Shown here piece after piece: positions 1 through 8,476 of a stretch of 28,899 nucleotides of DNA. Location of the stretch: positions 1 through 28,899 of the forward strand of contig CAXTSX010000046.1 of NCBI GenBank assembly GCA_964247085.1, given 5' to 3'. This stretch comes from JAAFHZ01 sp964247085. GTDB taxonomy: Bacteria > Cyanobacteriota > Cyanobacteriia > Cyanobacteriales > Chamaesiphonaceae. The notes below the pieces were generated by a model that was not told where the DNA came from, searched no databases, and was given only the letters and a program-made list of their open reading frames with translations. Position numbers and translations under genes: made by a program. The first letter of the stretch is position 1. Every line of letters starts with the position of its first letter.

Positions 1-101
1 ACCCACAAAACTTAGCCTCAGCATATTATCCAGCCACTTTTGCGTAATGGATAGCCCAGCCTTGGGAGAGGGTTGGGGTGAGGGCAATTAGTGTTTAATG
101 T
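1..101. other. Spacer at window edge
   Basis: No coding region was recognised here. Bases about 61-86 are a G-rich stretch containing GGGAGAGGGTTGGGGTGAGGG, of a kind often seen in cyanobacterial spacers. It lies just downstream of the DUF3370 gene, which ends at 102 on the minus strand. I see no clear hairpin in it. Confidence 0.4.
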
Positions 102-1463
102 TTACAAGCTTCGCAGTGTCAGGACTTGGGGTGGGGTGGCATCTGGTGGATATAGTAAATCCACTTGCACCATAGTTTTCCCTAACGGTGGCAAGGTCAA
201 AGTCGTGAGCGGACTGCCCTGCTGACCGCGTTTTTGCACCAAGTGATAGAACTTAGTCTGGGCGATACCTTGGGCATTTTGATATTTCACCCGTACTGTT
301 CCGCGAAAGAAAACTGGCTTAGGTAAAGGCTGTAAGAACCGCAAGCCCCCACCATCTAGCTGATCTTGTTTTAGTGGTGTTTGCAATGCCAAGGTAACAG
401 TTTTTGGTTGCTTGGTGGGATTGGATAGTGGTAACTGGAGACTGTACTGCACCCCATAATTACCGTGGGCTTGGTAGGCCGTATCAGGATAGCGGACAGC
501 CATCGGGGCACTTTGGACTTGATTGGTGCCAAAAGTTCCGCCAGGCAAGGTTGCTAGCCCCCAAGAAATGGCTTTACCCTTCGGTGGCACTTGTAAAAAC
601 TTACTGCCCTTATCTACCAATTTCGCTGGCCAGCGAGAGCCGATCGATACCCCAGCCACCCGGCCATAAACTCGCGCTTTATCGCTATCTGGTGGAGTTG
701 GGGTGCGATCGCGGGGGGTGGAAAGATTTCCTTGATCCAAGACCTGCTGCCACTCTGTCATATTCGGTGCCCGTTCTTGACCGGCAGCATCTTGAGGAGC
801 AAACAAAGCCATACTGGCCATCTGTACAGAGCCAGAGCTAAACAACCGCAGATAGCTCGATCGACCATTAATTGGTGGGGTCAGAGTAGCCACTGGAATG
901 GGCAGATTCATCAATAACTTACTGCCACCAGCTGGAATGGTAACCTGAGCCGGAAAAATGCTTTGTCTACCACCCCGCAATACTTCACCCATTACTCGGC
1001 TGCCTGGTCCGGCATAGACATTCCCAGCGGAATTATCCAACTGAGTGGCTAGTTCAATAAAAGGCGCATCAGGTTGGCTGAGATAGCTAGCTCCCTGCAA
1101 AACTTTAATAGTGACCGGTCGCTTGCCCGGATTTTTGACCAAAATCCCCAAATACAGAGTCCGCAGATTATCAGCGGGTTGAGCTTTGGCCACATGGTGG
1201 GCAAAAACGTCAAAGTAGCCAGTCAGCGGATAGTTCAAATGAGCCGCTGGATTTGCTTTGCCAGTACCCGGAAAAGTCGAGAGCAAAATACCTTCTTGTA
1301 AGACTAGCTCGGGACTATTGCTATTAAAAACCGGAACATTATCCAACTTGCCAGGTAATGGACGAACTTCTTGTACTTCCACAATCTCTTGCGGCTTAAC
1401 TTCTGGAGGTTTGGGAGTAGGTGGAGCAGGCAATATTTGGGCAAGTAGGAAAATTGGCAACAT
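102..1463 (-). CDS. DUF3370 family secreted protein
   Basis: This 453-residue protein is recognised as cyanobacterial DUF3370 from the early block around residues 37-66, with PVFNSNSPELVLQEGILLST followed by FPGTG. The function of the family is unknown to me. The first nine residues (MLPIFLLAQ) are hydrophobic and are followed by a proline-rich stretch (LPAPPTPKPPEVKP), which suggests a short signal peptide or membrane tether and export to periplasm or envelope. The rest is beta-rich and soluble in appearance, with many Gly, Pro and Thr. ATG at 1463 is the only reasonable start. It diverges from the glycosyltransferase-like gene, whose likely start at 1557 leaves a 93-bp spacer that must hold both promoters. 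The family call is firm. The role and location are inferred. Confidence 0.85.
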   Translation of the reverse strand: MLPIFLLAQILPAPPTPKPPEVKPQEIVEVQEVRPLPGKLDNVPVFNSNSPELVLQEGILLSTFPGTGKANPAAHLNYPLTGYFDVFAHHVAKAQPADNLRTLYLGILVKNPGKRPVTIKVLQGASYLSQPDAPFIELATQLDNSAGNVYAGPGSRVMGEVLRGGRQSIFPAQVTIPAGGSKLLMNLPIPVATLTPPINGRSSYLRLFSSGSVQMASMALFAPQDAAGQERAPNMTEWQQVLDQGNLSTPRDRTPTPPDSDKARVYGRVAGVSIGSRWPAKLVDKGSKFLQVPPKGKAISWGLATLPGGTFGTNQVQSAPMAVRYPDTAYQAHGNYGVQYSLQLPLSNPTKQPKTVTLALQTPLKQDQLDGGGLRFLQPLPKPVFFRGTVRVKYQNAQGIAQTKFYHLVQKRGQQGSPLTTLTLPPLGKTMVQVDLLYPPDATPPQVLTLRSL

Positions 1464-1556
1464 ATTTATGGTGGTAGATTGAGTCCAGAGATTATATTAA
1501 ATTAGTTGATTGCTGATAATCGATCGACGTTCCCGCTCTTCATCCTTCTTATTTCT

Positions 1557-2654
1557 ATGACCCAGCCTACTGTTTATGTCACCATTACCAATCATGGCTT
1601 TGGCCATGCTGCCCGGACAGCCGCAGTAGCCGGAATGATTCAACAACTGAATCCCGAAATAAAATTAATTATTACCACCACCGCCCCTCGCTGGTTAATT
1701 GCCAGTTATATTCCCGGCGATTTTGTCTATCGTGCCTATGGCTATGATGTGGGCGTAATTCAGGCCGATAGCCTAAATATGGATCTGCCCGCTACTATTG
1801 CGAAATGGCAAGACATTATCGATCGACAGGAAGAAATTGTGCGCAGCGAGGCTAACTTTTTGCGGGAGCAGCAGGTTGATCTGGTATTGGCGGACATTCC
1901 ACCCCTGGCTCCCCTGATTGCCCACCGGGCAAATGTGCCCTGCTGGGGCGCGACTAACTTTGGCTGGGATTTCATCTATCGGGATTGGGGAGAGGACTTT
2001 GCCGATATTACCGATTGGATCAGCAGTTGTTATCAACAGTGCGATCGATTATTTCGGTTGCCCATGCATGAATCTCTGAACCGCTTCACGGTGATGGAAG
2101 ATGTCGGTTTAACCGGTGGCCATCCCCGTTACGAGATCGCTGAACTCCAAGAAAAACTGGGCTTTACTCATTCCCAAGACAAAACAGCCCTACTAGTATT
2201 CGGAGGCTTAGGACTGCAAGCCATTCCATATCACAACCTGAGTAACTTTCCCGACTGGCGGTTTTTAACTTTTGACAAAGCTGCGCCCTCTCTCCCAAAT
2301 CTGTATCCCATTCCTGATCCATCTGGGACTGATCTGGGGCAGCATTATCGACCAGTAGATTTATTCCCGCTCTGTGGGCTAGTGGTTTCCAAGCCAGGTT
2401 ATACCACTTACGCCGAAGCCATGATGGCTAATGTTCCGATCGCTACTATTCAGCGCCAAGGCTTTGCGGAATCGGCCAAACTGCTGGACGGTCTACAAGA
2501 TCATAGCCCTCACCAAATAATTACCGACCAAGACTTTTTTCATGGTCAGTGGGATTTTATGAATCAGCCCATCCAGACTGCTCGGACTGGACAGGCTTAT
2601 CGCAATGATGGCACTGAGACGATCGCTCAGGCGGTGGTGCAGTACCTAAGCTGA
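1557..2654 (+). CDS. Glycosyltransferase-like protein (GT-B fold)
   Basis: A 365-residue protein with two Rossmann-like halves. The N-terminus (VYVTITNHGFGHAARTAAV, about residues 6-24) is the GHGFGHxxR motif of nucleotide-sugar glycosyltransferase-like proteins. It resembles MurG/monogalactosyl-lipid synthases and the N-terminal half of plant L-arabinokinases. The C-terminal part carries VVSKPGYTTYAEAMMANVP, the usual sugar-nucleotide binding segment of this fold. An open frame reaches back to a TTG at 1506, but it would add 17 hydrophobic residues not expected in the family. ATG 1557, giving MTQPTVYVTITNHG, fits better. It ends one base before the stop of the convergent Uma2 gene. Donor and acceptor cannot be read from the sequence. 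Confidence 0.75.
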   Translation: MTQPTVYVTITNHGFGHAARTAAVAGMIQQLNPEIKLIITTTAPRWLIASYIPGDFVYRAYGYDVGVIQADSLNMDLPATIAKWQDIIDRQEEIVRSEANFLREQQVDLVLADIPPLAPLIAHRANVPCWGATNFGWDFIYRDWGEDFADITDWISSCYQQCDRLFRLPMHESLNRFTVMEDVGLTGGHPRYEIAELQEKLGFTHSQDKTALLVFGGLGLQAIPYHNLSNFPDWRFLTFDKAAPSLPNLYPIPDPSGTDLGQHYRPVDLFPLCGLVVSKPGYTTYAEAMMANVPIATIQRQGFAESAKLLDGLQDHSPHQIITDQDFFHGQWDFMNQPIQTARTGQAYRNDGTETIAQAVVQYLS

Positions 2655-2655
2655 C

Positions 2656-3216
2656 CTACAACAACCAATCAAATAAATCTTGGACGGTCAGCTGTAGCTG
2701 ACTGGCCAAGGATGGCCCTAGCAAGACAGTATTGGGGTCATCAAACACGGCAGTTTCTTGCTTAGGTCGATAAACAAATACGGTTTTCTCATCCGGGTCA
2801 ATCAACCACCCCATTTGGGTACCATGCTGGAGGCAATGCAGAATATTTTTGGTTACTTTGGTCTGGCTTTGCTCTGGAGACAAAATTTCAATTGTCCAGT
2901 CGGGAGCCGCCGCAAAGACATTGGCAATTTCCCCATTGGCATCGCGCGGAATTCGACTCCACTCAAATACGGCAATATCCGGTACGGTAGATCTGTTGCC
3001 AAAAGTACAACGCAACTCTGGAAATGCCCGGGCAATATGTTGGGATTTAACTACCGCATTAATAGCCGGGACGAATTCTCCCTGAATTGCACTGTGTTTT
3101 CCTTTGGGCATTGGTTTCTGGATAATTTGGCCATCAATGTACTCACTAGCAGGTTTGGTTTCTGCCAATTGCAAGAACTCTGTCAATGTCAAAATTTTGA
3201 GTGGGGCTTGCACCAT
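2656..3216 (-). CDS. Uma2 family (DUF820) putative endonuclease
   Basis: This belongs to the Uma2/DUF820 family, small PD-(D/E)xK-fold proteins that are highly amplified in cyanobacteria and of unclear function. Visible marks are the early YIDGQIIQKPMPKGKHS segment, then VPDIAVFEW holding the conserved Asp, and DWTIEILSPEQSQTKV with the Glu of the nuclease-like core. The C-terminal LIDPDEKTVFVYRP and SLASQLQLTVQDLFDW segments are also typical. ATG 3216 (MVQAPLKILTLTEFLQ) is preferred. An in-frame ATG at 3234 would add six residues. The gene is convergent with the glycosyltransferase-like gene, separated by a single base. Such genes usually stand alone, as here. Nuclease activity is a fold-based inference. 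Confidence 0.85.
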   Translation of the reverse strand: MVQAPLKILTLTEFLQLAETKPASEYIDGQIIQKPMPKGKHSAIQGEFVPAINAVVKSQHIARAFPELRCTFGNRSTVPDIAVFEWSRIPRDANGEIANVFAAAPDWTIEILSPEQSQTKVTKNILHCLQHGTQMGWLIDPDEKTVFVYRPKQETAVFDDPNTVLLGPSLASQLQLTVQDLFDWLL

Positions 3217-3315
3217 TTGCCAGATTACCTCCAAGTTTGCGACTCAAAACACTGACCTTTATCTTAGCGATAAACTTTGGCAGGGTCAGTAATTTTGGTG
3301 ATTTTTGGGCTAGTT

Positions 3316-4257
3316 TTAACAGTTTGATCGATACCAGGCGATCGTCTTTTGTAAACCGTCTCGCAAAGTGGTCGTAGCCTGGAAACCGAAATAATCTTTA
3401 GCCTTTTGAGTATCTAAACACCGTCGCGGTTGACCATTGGGCTTATCCGTTTCCCAGACAATTTCACCCTTGAATTCCATCAACTCACAGACTAATTCAA
3501 TCAAATCTTTGATGGTAATTTCAAAATTGGTACCCAGGTTCACTGGATCTGGGGAGTCGAATTTAGTGGTTGCCAACACAATCCCCTGTGCTGCATCTGC
3601 TGCGTAGATAAATTCCCGACTAGGACTACCATCACCCCACACCGGGAGAGTCTGGTCGTTGCGTTGTTGGGCTTCATGAACTTTCCGAATCAGTGCCGGA
3701 ATCACATGGGAGCTACTGGTGTCAAAGTTGTCAGCTGGTCCGTAGAGATTCACCGGTAAAACGTAGACGCCGTTGAATCCATACTGCTGGCGATAGGCTT
3801 GCAGTTGTACTAATAAAGCTTTTTTGGCCACGCCATAGGGTGCATTTGTTTCTTCGGGGTAACCATTCCATAAATCTTCCTCCTTGAAAGGCACTGGTGT
3901 GAACTTAGGGTAAGCGCAGATCGTACCGACACAGACAAATTTTTCAATTTCGGCTTGATAAGCTGCATGGATCAACTGGGTACCCATCATTAAGTTGTCG
4001 TAGAACAGCTCGGCGGGCTTTTGCTGATTCAGGCCGATCCCACCTACGTGAGCGGCGAGGTGAATAATAATATCTTGGTTCTTGACTACTTCTTGGCAGT
4101 TGGCCATTACACACAAGTCATATTCTTTAGAGCGCGGAATGGTGATTCGATCGGGGCTAGCACCAGCCTCAATTAACTGGGACACCACTTGCTGACCAAG
4201 AAAACCCGCACCACCAGTGACTAAGATTTTTTTGTTACTGAGTTCTAGAGTAGCCAT
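3316..4257 (-). CDS. fcl: GDP-L-fucose synthase (GDP-4-keto-6-deoxymannose epimerase/reductase)
   Basis: Converts GDP-4-keto-6-deoxy-D-mannose to GDP-L-fucose with NADPH, the second step after GDP-mannose 4,6-dehydratase, supplying fucose for surface polysaccharide. At 313 residues it has normal length. The NADP-binding GGAGFLG motif is at residues 15-21, the GTICAYPKF segment at about 111-119, and the catalytic Tyr141 and Lys145 lie in PYGVAKK. Better-studied enzymes have GSSCIYP where this one has GTICAYP. VGGIGLN (71-77) and NLYGPADNFD are further family blocks. No gmd is adjacent, so the dehydratase must be encoded elsewhere. A 14-bp palindrome sits just upstream of the start. The gene is alone in its orientation, with a 466-bp spacer upstream. 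Confidence 0.92.
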   Translation of the reverse strand: MATLELSNKKILVTGGAGFLGQQVVSQLIEAGASPDRITIPRSKEYDLCVMANCQEVVKNQDIIIHLAAHVGGIGLNQQKPAELFYDNLMMGTQLIHAAYQAEIEKFVCVGTICAYPKFTPVPFKEEDLWNGYPEETNAPYGVAKKALLVQLQAYRQQYGFNGVYVLPVNLYGPADNFDTSSSHVIPALIRKVHEAQQRNDQTLPVWGDGSPSREFIYAADAAQGIVLATTKFDSPDPVNLGTNFEITIKDLIELVCELMEFKGEIVWETDKPNGQPRRCLDTQKAKDYFGFQATTTLRDGLQKTIAWYRSNC

Positions 4258-4723
4258 AAGAATTTAAATTCTGAGCGAGATATATATCATCATCTGTTAT
4301 CGTATCTGAGTTTGGATATTGGTTAACTTCACAGCAAGTTTTTTTTGGCAGTCGTTATGATAGAAAGCCTGGTGCCTTTAACCTGCTGTTGATCAGGGCT
4401 TTTGACAATTAAGACGAGATCTAGTACCCCAAGCAAGGCAAGACTTTAGACAAGCTTAAGCCAAAATCATTATCATTGTTTCCATAGTACAATTTGCAAC
4501 ATAATTATTAAGTTTTCAGAGATATTCAATAAGTACAGTACATGTGGCGGATATCACAATCATTTTTCTTGAGGCAAAATGATCCACAGTAGTAGCTTCA
4601 CAGAATAATCTCAGGTTGATGTATAAGTATGGCAAGCCTAGTATGTAAATATTGCATAACTGTTTTTTATTGAATCGAACAAGCTAAACAAATTTAGTCC
4701 ATATATAAAATCCAGCTTTACAA
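4258..4723. other. Long AT-rich spacer between divergent sugar genes
   Basis: No coding region is evident in these 466 bases. The spacer separates the divergent fcl and CapD-type genes and must contain both promoters. It begins with the 14-bp palindrome next to fcl. A poly-T tract (TTTTTTTT, about 4340-4347) and an AATCATTATCATT stretch near 4465-4478 are visible, the latter loosely like half a Fur box. I could not define a convincing -35/-10 pair. Confidence 0.5.
4259..4272. repeat. 14-bp perfect palindrome at the fcl start
   Basis: AGAATTTAAATTCT is its own reverse complement and ends two bases before the fcl ATG on the minus strand. It covers the place where a ribosome binding site would be. 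It may be an operator or only an AT-rich chance palindrome. Confidence 0.4.
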
Positions 4724-6721
4724 ATGAAAAATTTAGCTACTAACTTATATAAGAACAATGAGTCTCTTTCCAGCATCCAAAAGCGTTGGCTACTAGTTGT
4801 CATTGATATTTTGCTCTTGCATCTGTCGATCGCTGTGGCCTTTTGTCTCGGCTATCGCTCTATTAATAAGGGTTTGTGGGAATTCAGTAGTGTCTATTGG
4901 CCACATATATTTTTCTTTATTAGTTTAAAGATGAGTTTGTTTAATCTTTTAGGCATCTATCGTCCAATTTTGCGTTTCACTGGTGTTGAGTTTATTAGTA
5001 ACATCAGTCGAGTAACCATCTACGCTTGCATTATTCAAGTTGTTATTTCTTTTGGTTTACACTTCGATAATTGGCCGTTACGTAAGAGTGTCCTCATTAT
5101 TGATGTTCTATCAACACTCTTTTTGGCGATCGCTGTGCGGCTGGCGATCAGCTCTTTTCTGTCTGCCAATAATTTGGCGGGACGCAATCCCCGCCCGGGT
5201 CGTACTCATGAACGTCTACTAATTTATGGTGCAGGAATATCTGGTAGCCAACTGGTAGAGTCTCTTAAACAGGAGCCAGGGTACCAAATCATGGCCTTCA
5301 TCGATGACAGTGAAGTATTGCAAAACCGCACAATTAGAAATTATCGGATTTATCCCTCGTCACAAATTCCTAAAATAATTAGCAAGGAAAAAATCGACAC
5401 GATGATTCTGGCGATGCCGTCGATTAGCAAATCGCGACGGCGCGAAATTATTGAGCAACTAGAAACTTTGTCGATCGCCATTAAAACAGTCCCTTCATAC
5501 AACGAAATCCTTAGCAATAAAGTATCGATTAACGAAATTCGGCGGGTCGATGTAGCCGACTTACTCGGTCGGGAAGAAGTACTGCCAGAGCCAGCTCTGC
5601 TGAGTCGCAATGTTGGTGATAAAGCAGTTTTGGTCACGGGAGCGGGTGGTTCGATCGGCTCGGAATTATGCCGTCAGATTGCCAATTTGGAACCAGCTTG
5701 TCTAATTCTTTACGAGTTGAATGAGTTTGCCTTGTATTCGATCGACATGGAACTCAGCAAAACCCATCCGCAGATCACCCGCCATGCTTATCTGGGCAAT
5801 GTTAATGATGCCCAACACTTGACTCAGGTGCTGCGTTCTCACCAGGTGCAAACCGTCTATCATGCAGCTGCTTACAAACACGTTCCTCTAGTAGAAGCCA
5901 ATCCTTCCCAGGGTATTTTCAATAATGTCCAAGGAACGATGTTTTCGGCTCAGTCTGCCATTGCTGCTCAAGTTAAAAATTTTGTATTAATATCCACTGA
6001 TAAGGCTGTTCGTCCTACAAATGTAATGGGTGCCAGCAAACGCACCGCCGAATTGGTGATCCAAGCTTTGGCCGATCGACCCAACTGTCCTACCTGTTTC
6101 GGCATTGTCCGGTTTGGTAATGTTCTGGATAGCAGCGGTTCGGTGGTGCCGCATTTCCGCAAACAAATAGCTGAAGGCAAACCCATTACCGTTACTCATC
6201 CGGAAGTAACCCGCTACTTCATGTCTATTCCGGAGGCTGTCCGGTTAGTCATGCAAGCCGGTGCCATGGCTACTGGTGGAGATGTATTTGTGCTGGAAAT
6301 GGGTGAACCAGTCCGCATTTTTGACCTCGCTGAACAGATGATTAGGCTCAGTGGACTAACTCCCGGCAAAGATATTGAAATCAACATCACGGGCTTGCGA
6401 CCGGGCGAAAAACTTTTTGAAGAGTTGTTAATTAATGGGGATAATATTCGACCCACCAAGCATCCAAAGATTTTCTGTGCTTTTGAGGATAAGTTCACCT
6501 GGGAACAGATTCAGCCGCTGTTGCAAGAACTATTTACATTAGCCAAATGCCATGATACACCCCGCCTCATTCGACAATTACAAATATTGGTACCTGAATA
6601 TAAACCCGATCCAAAACTTTTCCTGGTCACTAAATTTATGGAATCAACTACAGTCCACGCGGCAGAATCCAAACTGAATGGTGACAGTGATAGTCAACAA
6701 TCACTGAGTAGTGCGCTTTAA
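4724..6721 (+). CDS. CapD/WbpM-type nucleotide-sugar 4,6-dehydratase/epimerase, membrane-bound
   Basis: A 665-residue polysaccharide biosynthesis protein of the long CapD/WbpM/PglF class, which makes a 4-keto-6-deoxy UDP-sugar for capsule, EPS or glycan assembly at the inner membrane. Residues about 22-145 hold four to five membrane segments. A first Rossmann domain starts at RLLIYGAGISGSQL (164-177). The catalytic short-chain dehydrogenase domain starts at VLVTGAGGSIGSEL (302-315), with TGAGGSIG as cofactor loop. The catalytic STDK is S424-T425-D426-K427, followed by NVMGASK, where Met replaces the usual Tyr as in WbpM. The C-terminal tail after about residue 640 is Ser/Asn/Gln-rich and looks disordered. 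ATG 4724 gives a sensible amphipathic lead before the first helix. The exact sugar product cannot be told. Confidence 0.88.
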   Translation: MKNLATNLYKNNESLSSIQKRWLLVVIDILLLHLSIAVAFCLGYRSINKGLWEFSSVYWPHIFFFISLKMSLFNLLGIYRPILRFTGVEFISNISRVTIYACIIQVVISFGLHFDNWPLRKSVLIIDVLSTLFLAIAVRLAISSFLSANNLAGRNPRPGRTHERLLIYGAGISGSQLVESLKQEPGYQIMAFIDDSEVLQNRTIRNYRIYPSSQIPKIISKEKIDTMILAMPSISKSRRREIIEQLETLSIAIKTVPSYNEILSNKVSINEIRRVDVADLLGREEVLPEPALLSRNVGDKAVLVTGAGGSIGSELCRQIANLEPACLILYELNEFALYSIDMELSKTHPQITRHAYLGNVNDAQHLTQVLRSHQVQTVYHAAAYKHVPLVEANPSQGIFNNVQGTMFSAQSAIAAQVKNFVLISTDKAVRPTNVMGASKRTAELVIQALADRPNCPTCFGIVRFGNVLDSSGSVVPHFRKQIAEGKPITVTHPEVTRYFMSIPEAVRLVMQAGAMATGGDVFVLEMGEPVRIFDLAEQMIRLSGLTPGKDIEINITGLRPGEKLFEELLINGDNIRPTKHPKIFCAFEDKFTWEQIQPLLQELFTLAKCHDTPRLIRQLQILVPEYKPDPKLFLVTKFMESTTVHAAESKLNGDSDSQQSLSSAL

Positions 6722-6784
6722 CTTCACTTTTTAACTTTTCCTGGATTGTTAATATTTTTCAGCATTTTGCGTAGTGCACAACCA

Positions 6785-6844
6785 TAGACTTTGGTCAGTT
6801 ATCCGGCTATAATCAGGAGTTTGGTCAAGAAACAGTTTTAAGGA
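6785..6844 (+). promoter_or_regulatory. Likely promoter and ribosome binding site of rpsD
   Basis: A perfect -10 box TATAAT is at 6808-6813. TAGACT at 6785-6790 matches four of six bases of TTGACA with a 17-bp spacing. A good Shine-Dalgarno TAAGGA at 6839-6844 lies six bases before the ATG. TTTGGTCA occurs twice (6790-6797 and 6820-6827), one copy on each side of the -10 box. Whether that repeat matters is unknown. Confidence 0.6.
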
Positions 6845-6850
6845 AATATT

Positions 6851-7459
6851 ATGTCCCGATATAGAGGACCCAGACTCAGGATTGTACGGCGGTTAGGAGA
6901 CTTGCCTGGGTTAACAAGGAAAAGTCCCCGCCGTGCCTACCCCCCTGGGCAACATGGGCAAAATCGCAAAAAGCCATCGGAGTATGCCATCCGGTTGGAA
7001 GAGAAGCAGAAGCTGCGTCTCAACTATGGTGTTACTGAAAAGCAAATGCTGCGTTATGTCCGCAAGGCTAGACGCGCATCCGGTTCTACTGGACTGGTAA
7101 TGTTGCAGATTTTGGAAATGCGGTTGGATAACACCGTATTTCGGATGGGAATGGCTCCCACCATTCCGGCTGCCCGGCAGCTAGTAAACCACGGTCACAT
7201 TATGATTAATGGCAAAGTGGTAGACATTGCAAGTTACCAATGCCGTCCTGGCGAAGTGATTACAGTGCGCGATCGGGCTGGTTCTAAGCAACTGGTCGAA
7301 GCCAACCTCCAATACCCCGGCTTAGCCAATTTGCCTAACCATCTAGAGTTTGACAAAAAGACTCTGACTGGCAAGGTGAATGGCGTAATTGAGCGGGAAT
7401 GGATTGCCCTCCAAGTCAATGAATTGCTGATTGTTGAGTACTACTCACGTCAAGCTTAA
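6851..7459 (+). CDS. rpsD: 30S ribosomal protein S4
   Basis: S4 is a primary 16S rRNA binding protein that starts assembly of the 30S body and in many bacteria represses its own synthesis. The 202-residue length is normal. The N-terminus MSRYRGPRLRIVRRLGDLPG is diagnostic of the bacterial/plastid form without the zinc-binding cysteine cluster. The S4 RNA-binding domain spans about residues 91-155, with RLDNTVFRMG, AARQLVNHGHIMING and PGEVITVRD. In many bacteria rpsD sits with rpsK and rpoA. Here it stands alone with its own promoter, as I recall for cyanobacteria. A perfect AT-rich inverted repeat follows it. Confidence 0.98.
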   Translation: MSRYRGPRLRIVRRLGDLPGLTRKSPRRAYPPGQHGQNRKKPSEYAIRLEEKQKLRLNYGVTEKQMLRYVRKARRASGSTGLVMLQILEMRLDNTVFRMGMAPTIPAARQLVNHGHIMINGKVVDIASYQCRPGEVITVRDRAGSKQLVEANLQYPGLANLPNHLEFDKKTLTGKVNGVIEREWIALQVNELLIVEYYSRQA

Positions 7460-7470
7460 TTCGATCCCTG

Positions 7471-7526
7471 AACAAAAAATTAAAAACCGAAAACCTTGTA
7501 TGGTTGGAAGTTTTTAATTTTTTGTT
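7471..7526. terminator. 17-bp perfect AT-rich inverted repeat between rpsD and thiG
   Basis: The arms AACAAAAAATTAAAAAC (7471-7487) and its exact reverse complement (7510-7526) enclose a 22-base loop. The right arm is mostly T on the plus strand and the left arm mostly A, so the transcript of rpsD would make a long but A/U-rich stem ending in U-rich sequence. This could serve as a terminator for rpsD, or as an extrusion-prone site. It ends 21 bases before thiG. Confidence 0.5.
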
Positions 7527-7547
7527 TTTACGCAGATTTTTATTTTT

Positions 7548-8372
7548 ATGCAAACTGCCGAGTCTCTAGTGTCACAATCCGCCGACCAACCGCTAATTAT
7601 TGCGGGTAAAAGCTTTAACTCCCGCCTATTCACTGGCACGGGTAAATATCGAAGTATTGCCGATTTGCAAGCCAGCATTATTGCCAGTAATTGCGATATG
7701 GTGACGGTGGCAGTGCGGCGAGTGCAAACTAAAGCCCCTGGGCATGAAGGATTGGCTGAGGCGATCGATTGGCAAAGAATCTGGATGTTGCCCAATACTG
7801 CTGGTTGTCAAACCGCTGAAGATGCCGTGCGGGTGGCCAGACTGGGACGCGAGTTAGCCAAGTTGCTGGGTCAAGAAGACAATAACTTTGTCAAACTAGA
7901 AGTCATCCCTGAAGGTAAGTATTTGCTGCCCGATCCGATCGGCACCCTCGAAGCGGCCACTCAGTTAGTGAAAGAGGGCTTCGCGGTTTTACCTTATATT
8001 AATGCCGATCCGTTGCTAGCCAAGCGCTTAGAGGAAGTGGGCTGCGCCACCGTGATGCCCCTGGGTTCGCCGATCGGTTCTGGGCAGGGTATTCAAAATA
8101 CCGCCAATATTCAGATTATTATCGAAAATGCTGGGGTGCCGGTGGTGGTCGATGCTGGTATTGGTACGCCCAGCGAAGCCGCTCAAGCAATGGAAATGGG
8201 AGCTGATGCGGTACTAATTAACACGGCGATCGCTCAGGCTCAAGATGCCCCAGCGATGGCTAGGGCAATGGCTTTGGCCACTGAAGCTGGACGGTTGGCA
8301 TACTTAGCGGGTCGGATTCCAGTGAGATCGATCGCTAGTCCTAGTTCACCTACTACTGGCACAATTGTCTGA
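7548..8372 (+). CDS. thiG: Thiazole synthase
   Basis: Forms the thiazole phosphate ring of thiamin from 1-deoxy-D-xylulose 5-phosphate, dehydroglycine and ThiS-thiocarboxylate in the cytosol. The protein has 274 residues, slightly longer than the usual 255-265 because of an N-terminal extension of about 15 residues. Family blocks are SRLFTGTGKY (25-34), the imine-forming Lys116 in FVKLEVI, and PIGSGQGIQN. VVVDAGIGTPSEAAQAMEMG and VLINTAIAQAQDAPAMARAM are also present. The neighbouring thiamin genes are not in the window. No TPP riboswitch core (CUGAGA plus the conserved ACCU/GAU elements) is visible upstream. Confidence 0.96.
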   Translation: MQTAESLVSQSADQPLIIAGKSFNSRLFTGTGKYRSIADLQASIIASNCDMVTVAVRRVQTKAPGHEGLAEAIDWQRIWMLPNTAGCQTAEDAVRVARLGRELAKLLGQEDNNFVKLEVIPEGKYLLPDPIGTLEAATQLVKEGFAVLPYINADPLLAKRLEEVGCATVMPLGSPIGSGQGIQNTANIQIIIENAGVPVVVDAGIGTPSEAAQAMEMGADAVLINTAIAQAQDAPAMARAMALATEAGRLAYLAGRIPVRSIASPSSPTTGTIV

Positions 8373-8476
8373 TTCTTGTATCTCACACTTTGCCAAGCTT
8401 GTATGGCATGAGCTAGCATAAGAAATAACAGGAGTGCTTGCAGTTCGTAATTATTATGGCAAGTTGCTGGTAAAAC

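Noticed and set aside
404..841. Plus-strand open frame of 145 codons opposite the DUF3370 gene
   Set aside because: It lies wholly inside a well-supported gene on the other strand, has low-complexity composition and no recognisable domain.
2758..3255. Plus-strand open frame of 165 codons opposite the Uma2 gene
   Set aside because: It is an antisense shadow of a recognised family member and its product has no domain features.
4463..4481. Possible Fur box (AATCATTATCATT) upstream of the CapD-type gene
   Set aside because: Only the right half agrees with the Fur consensus. The left half matches at about three of ten positions, and the flanking genes have no link to iron.
7460..7547. Possible TPP riboswitch before thiG
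   Set aside because: None of the conserved TPP riboswitch core elements is visible, and the spacer is dominated by the A/T-rich inverted repeat.
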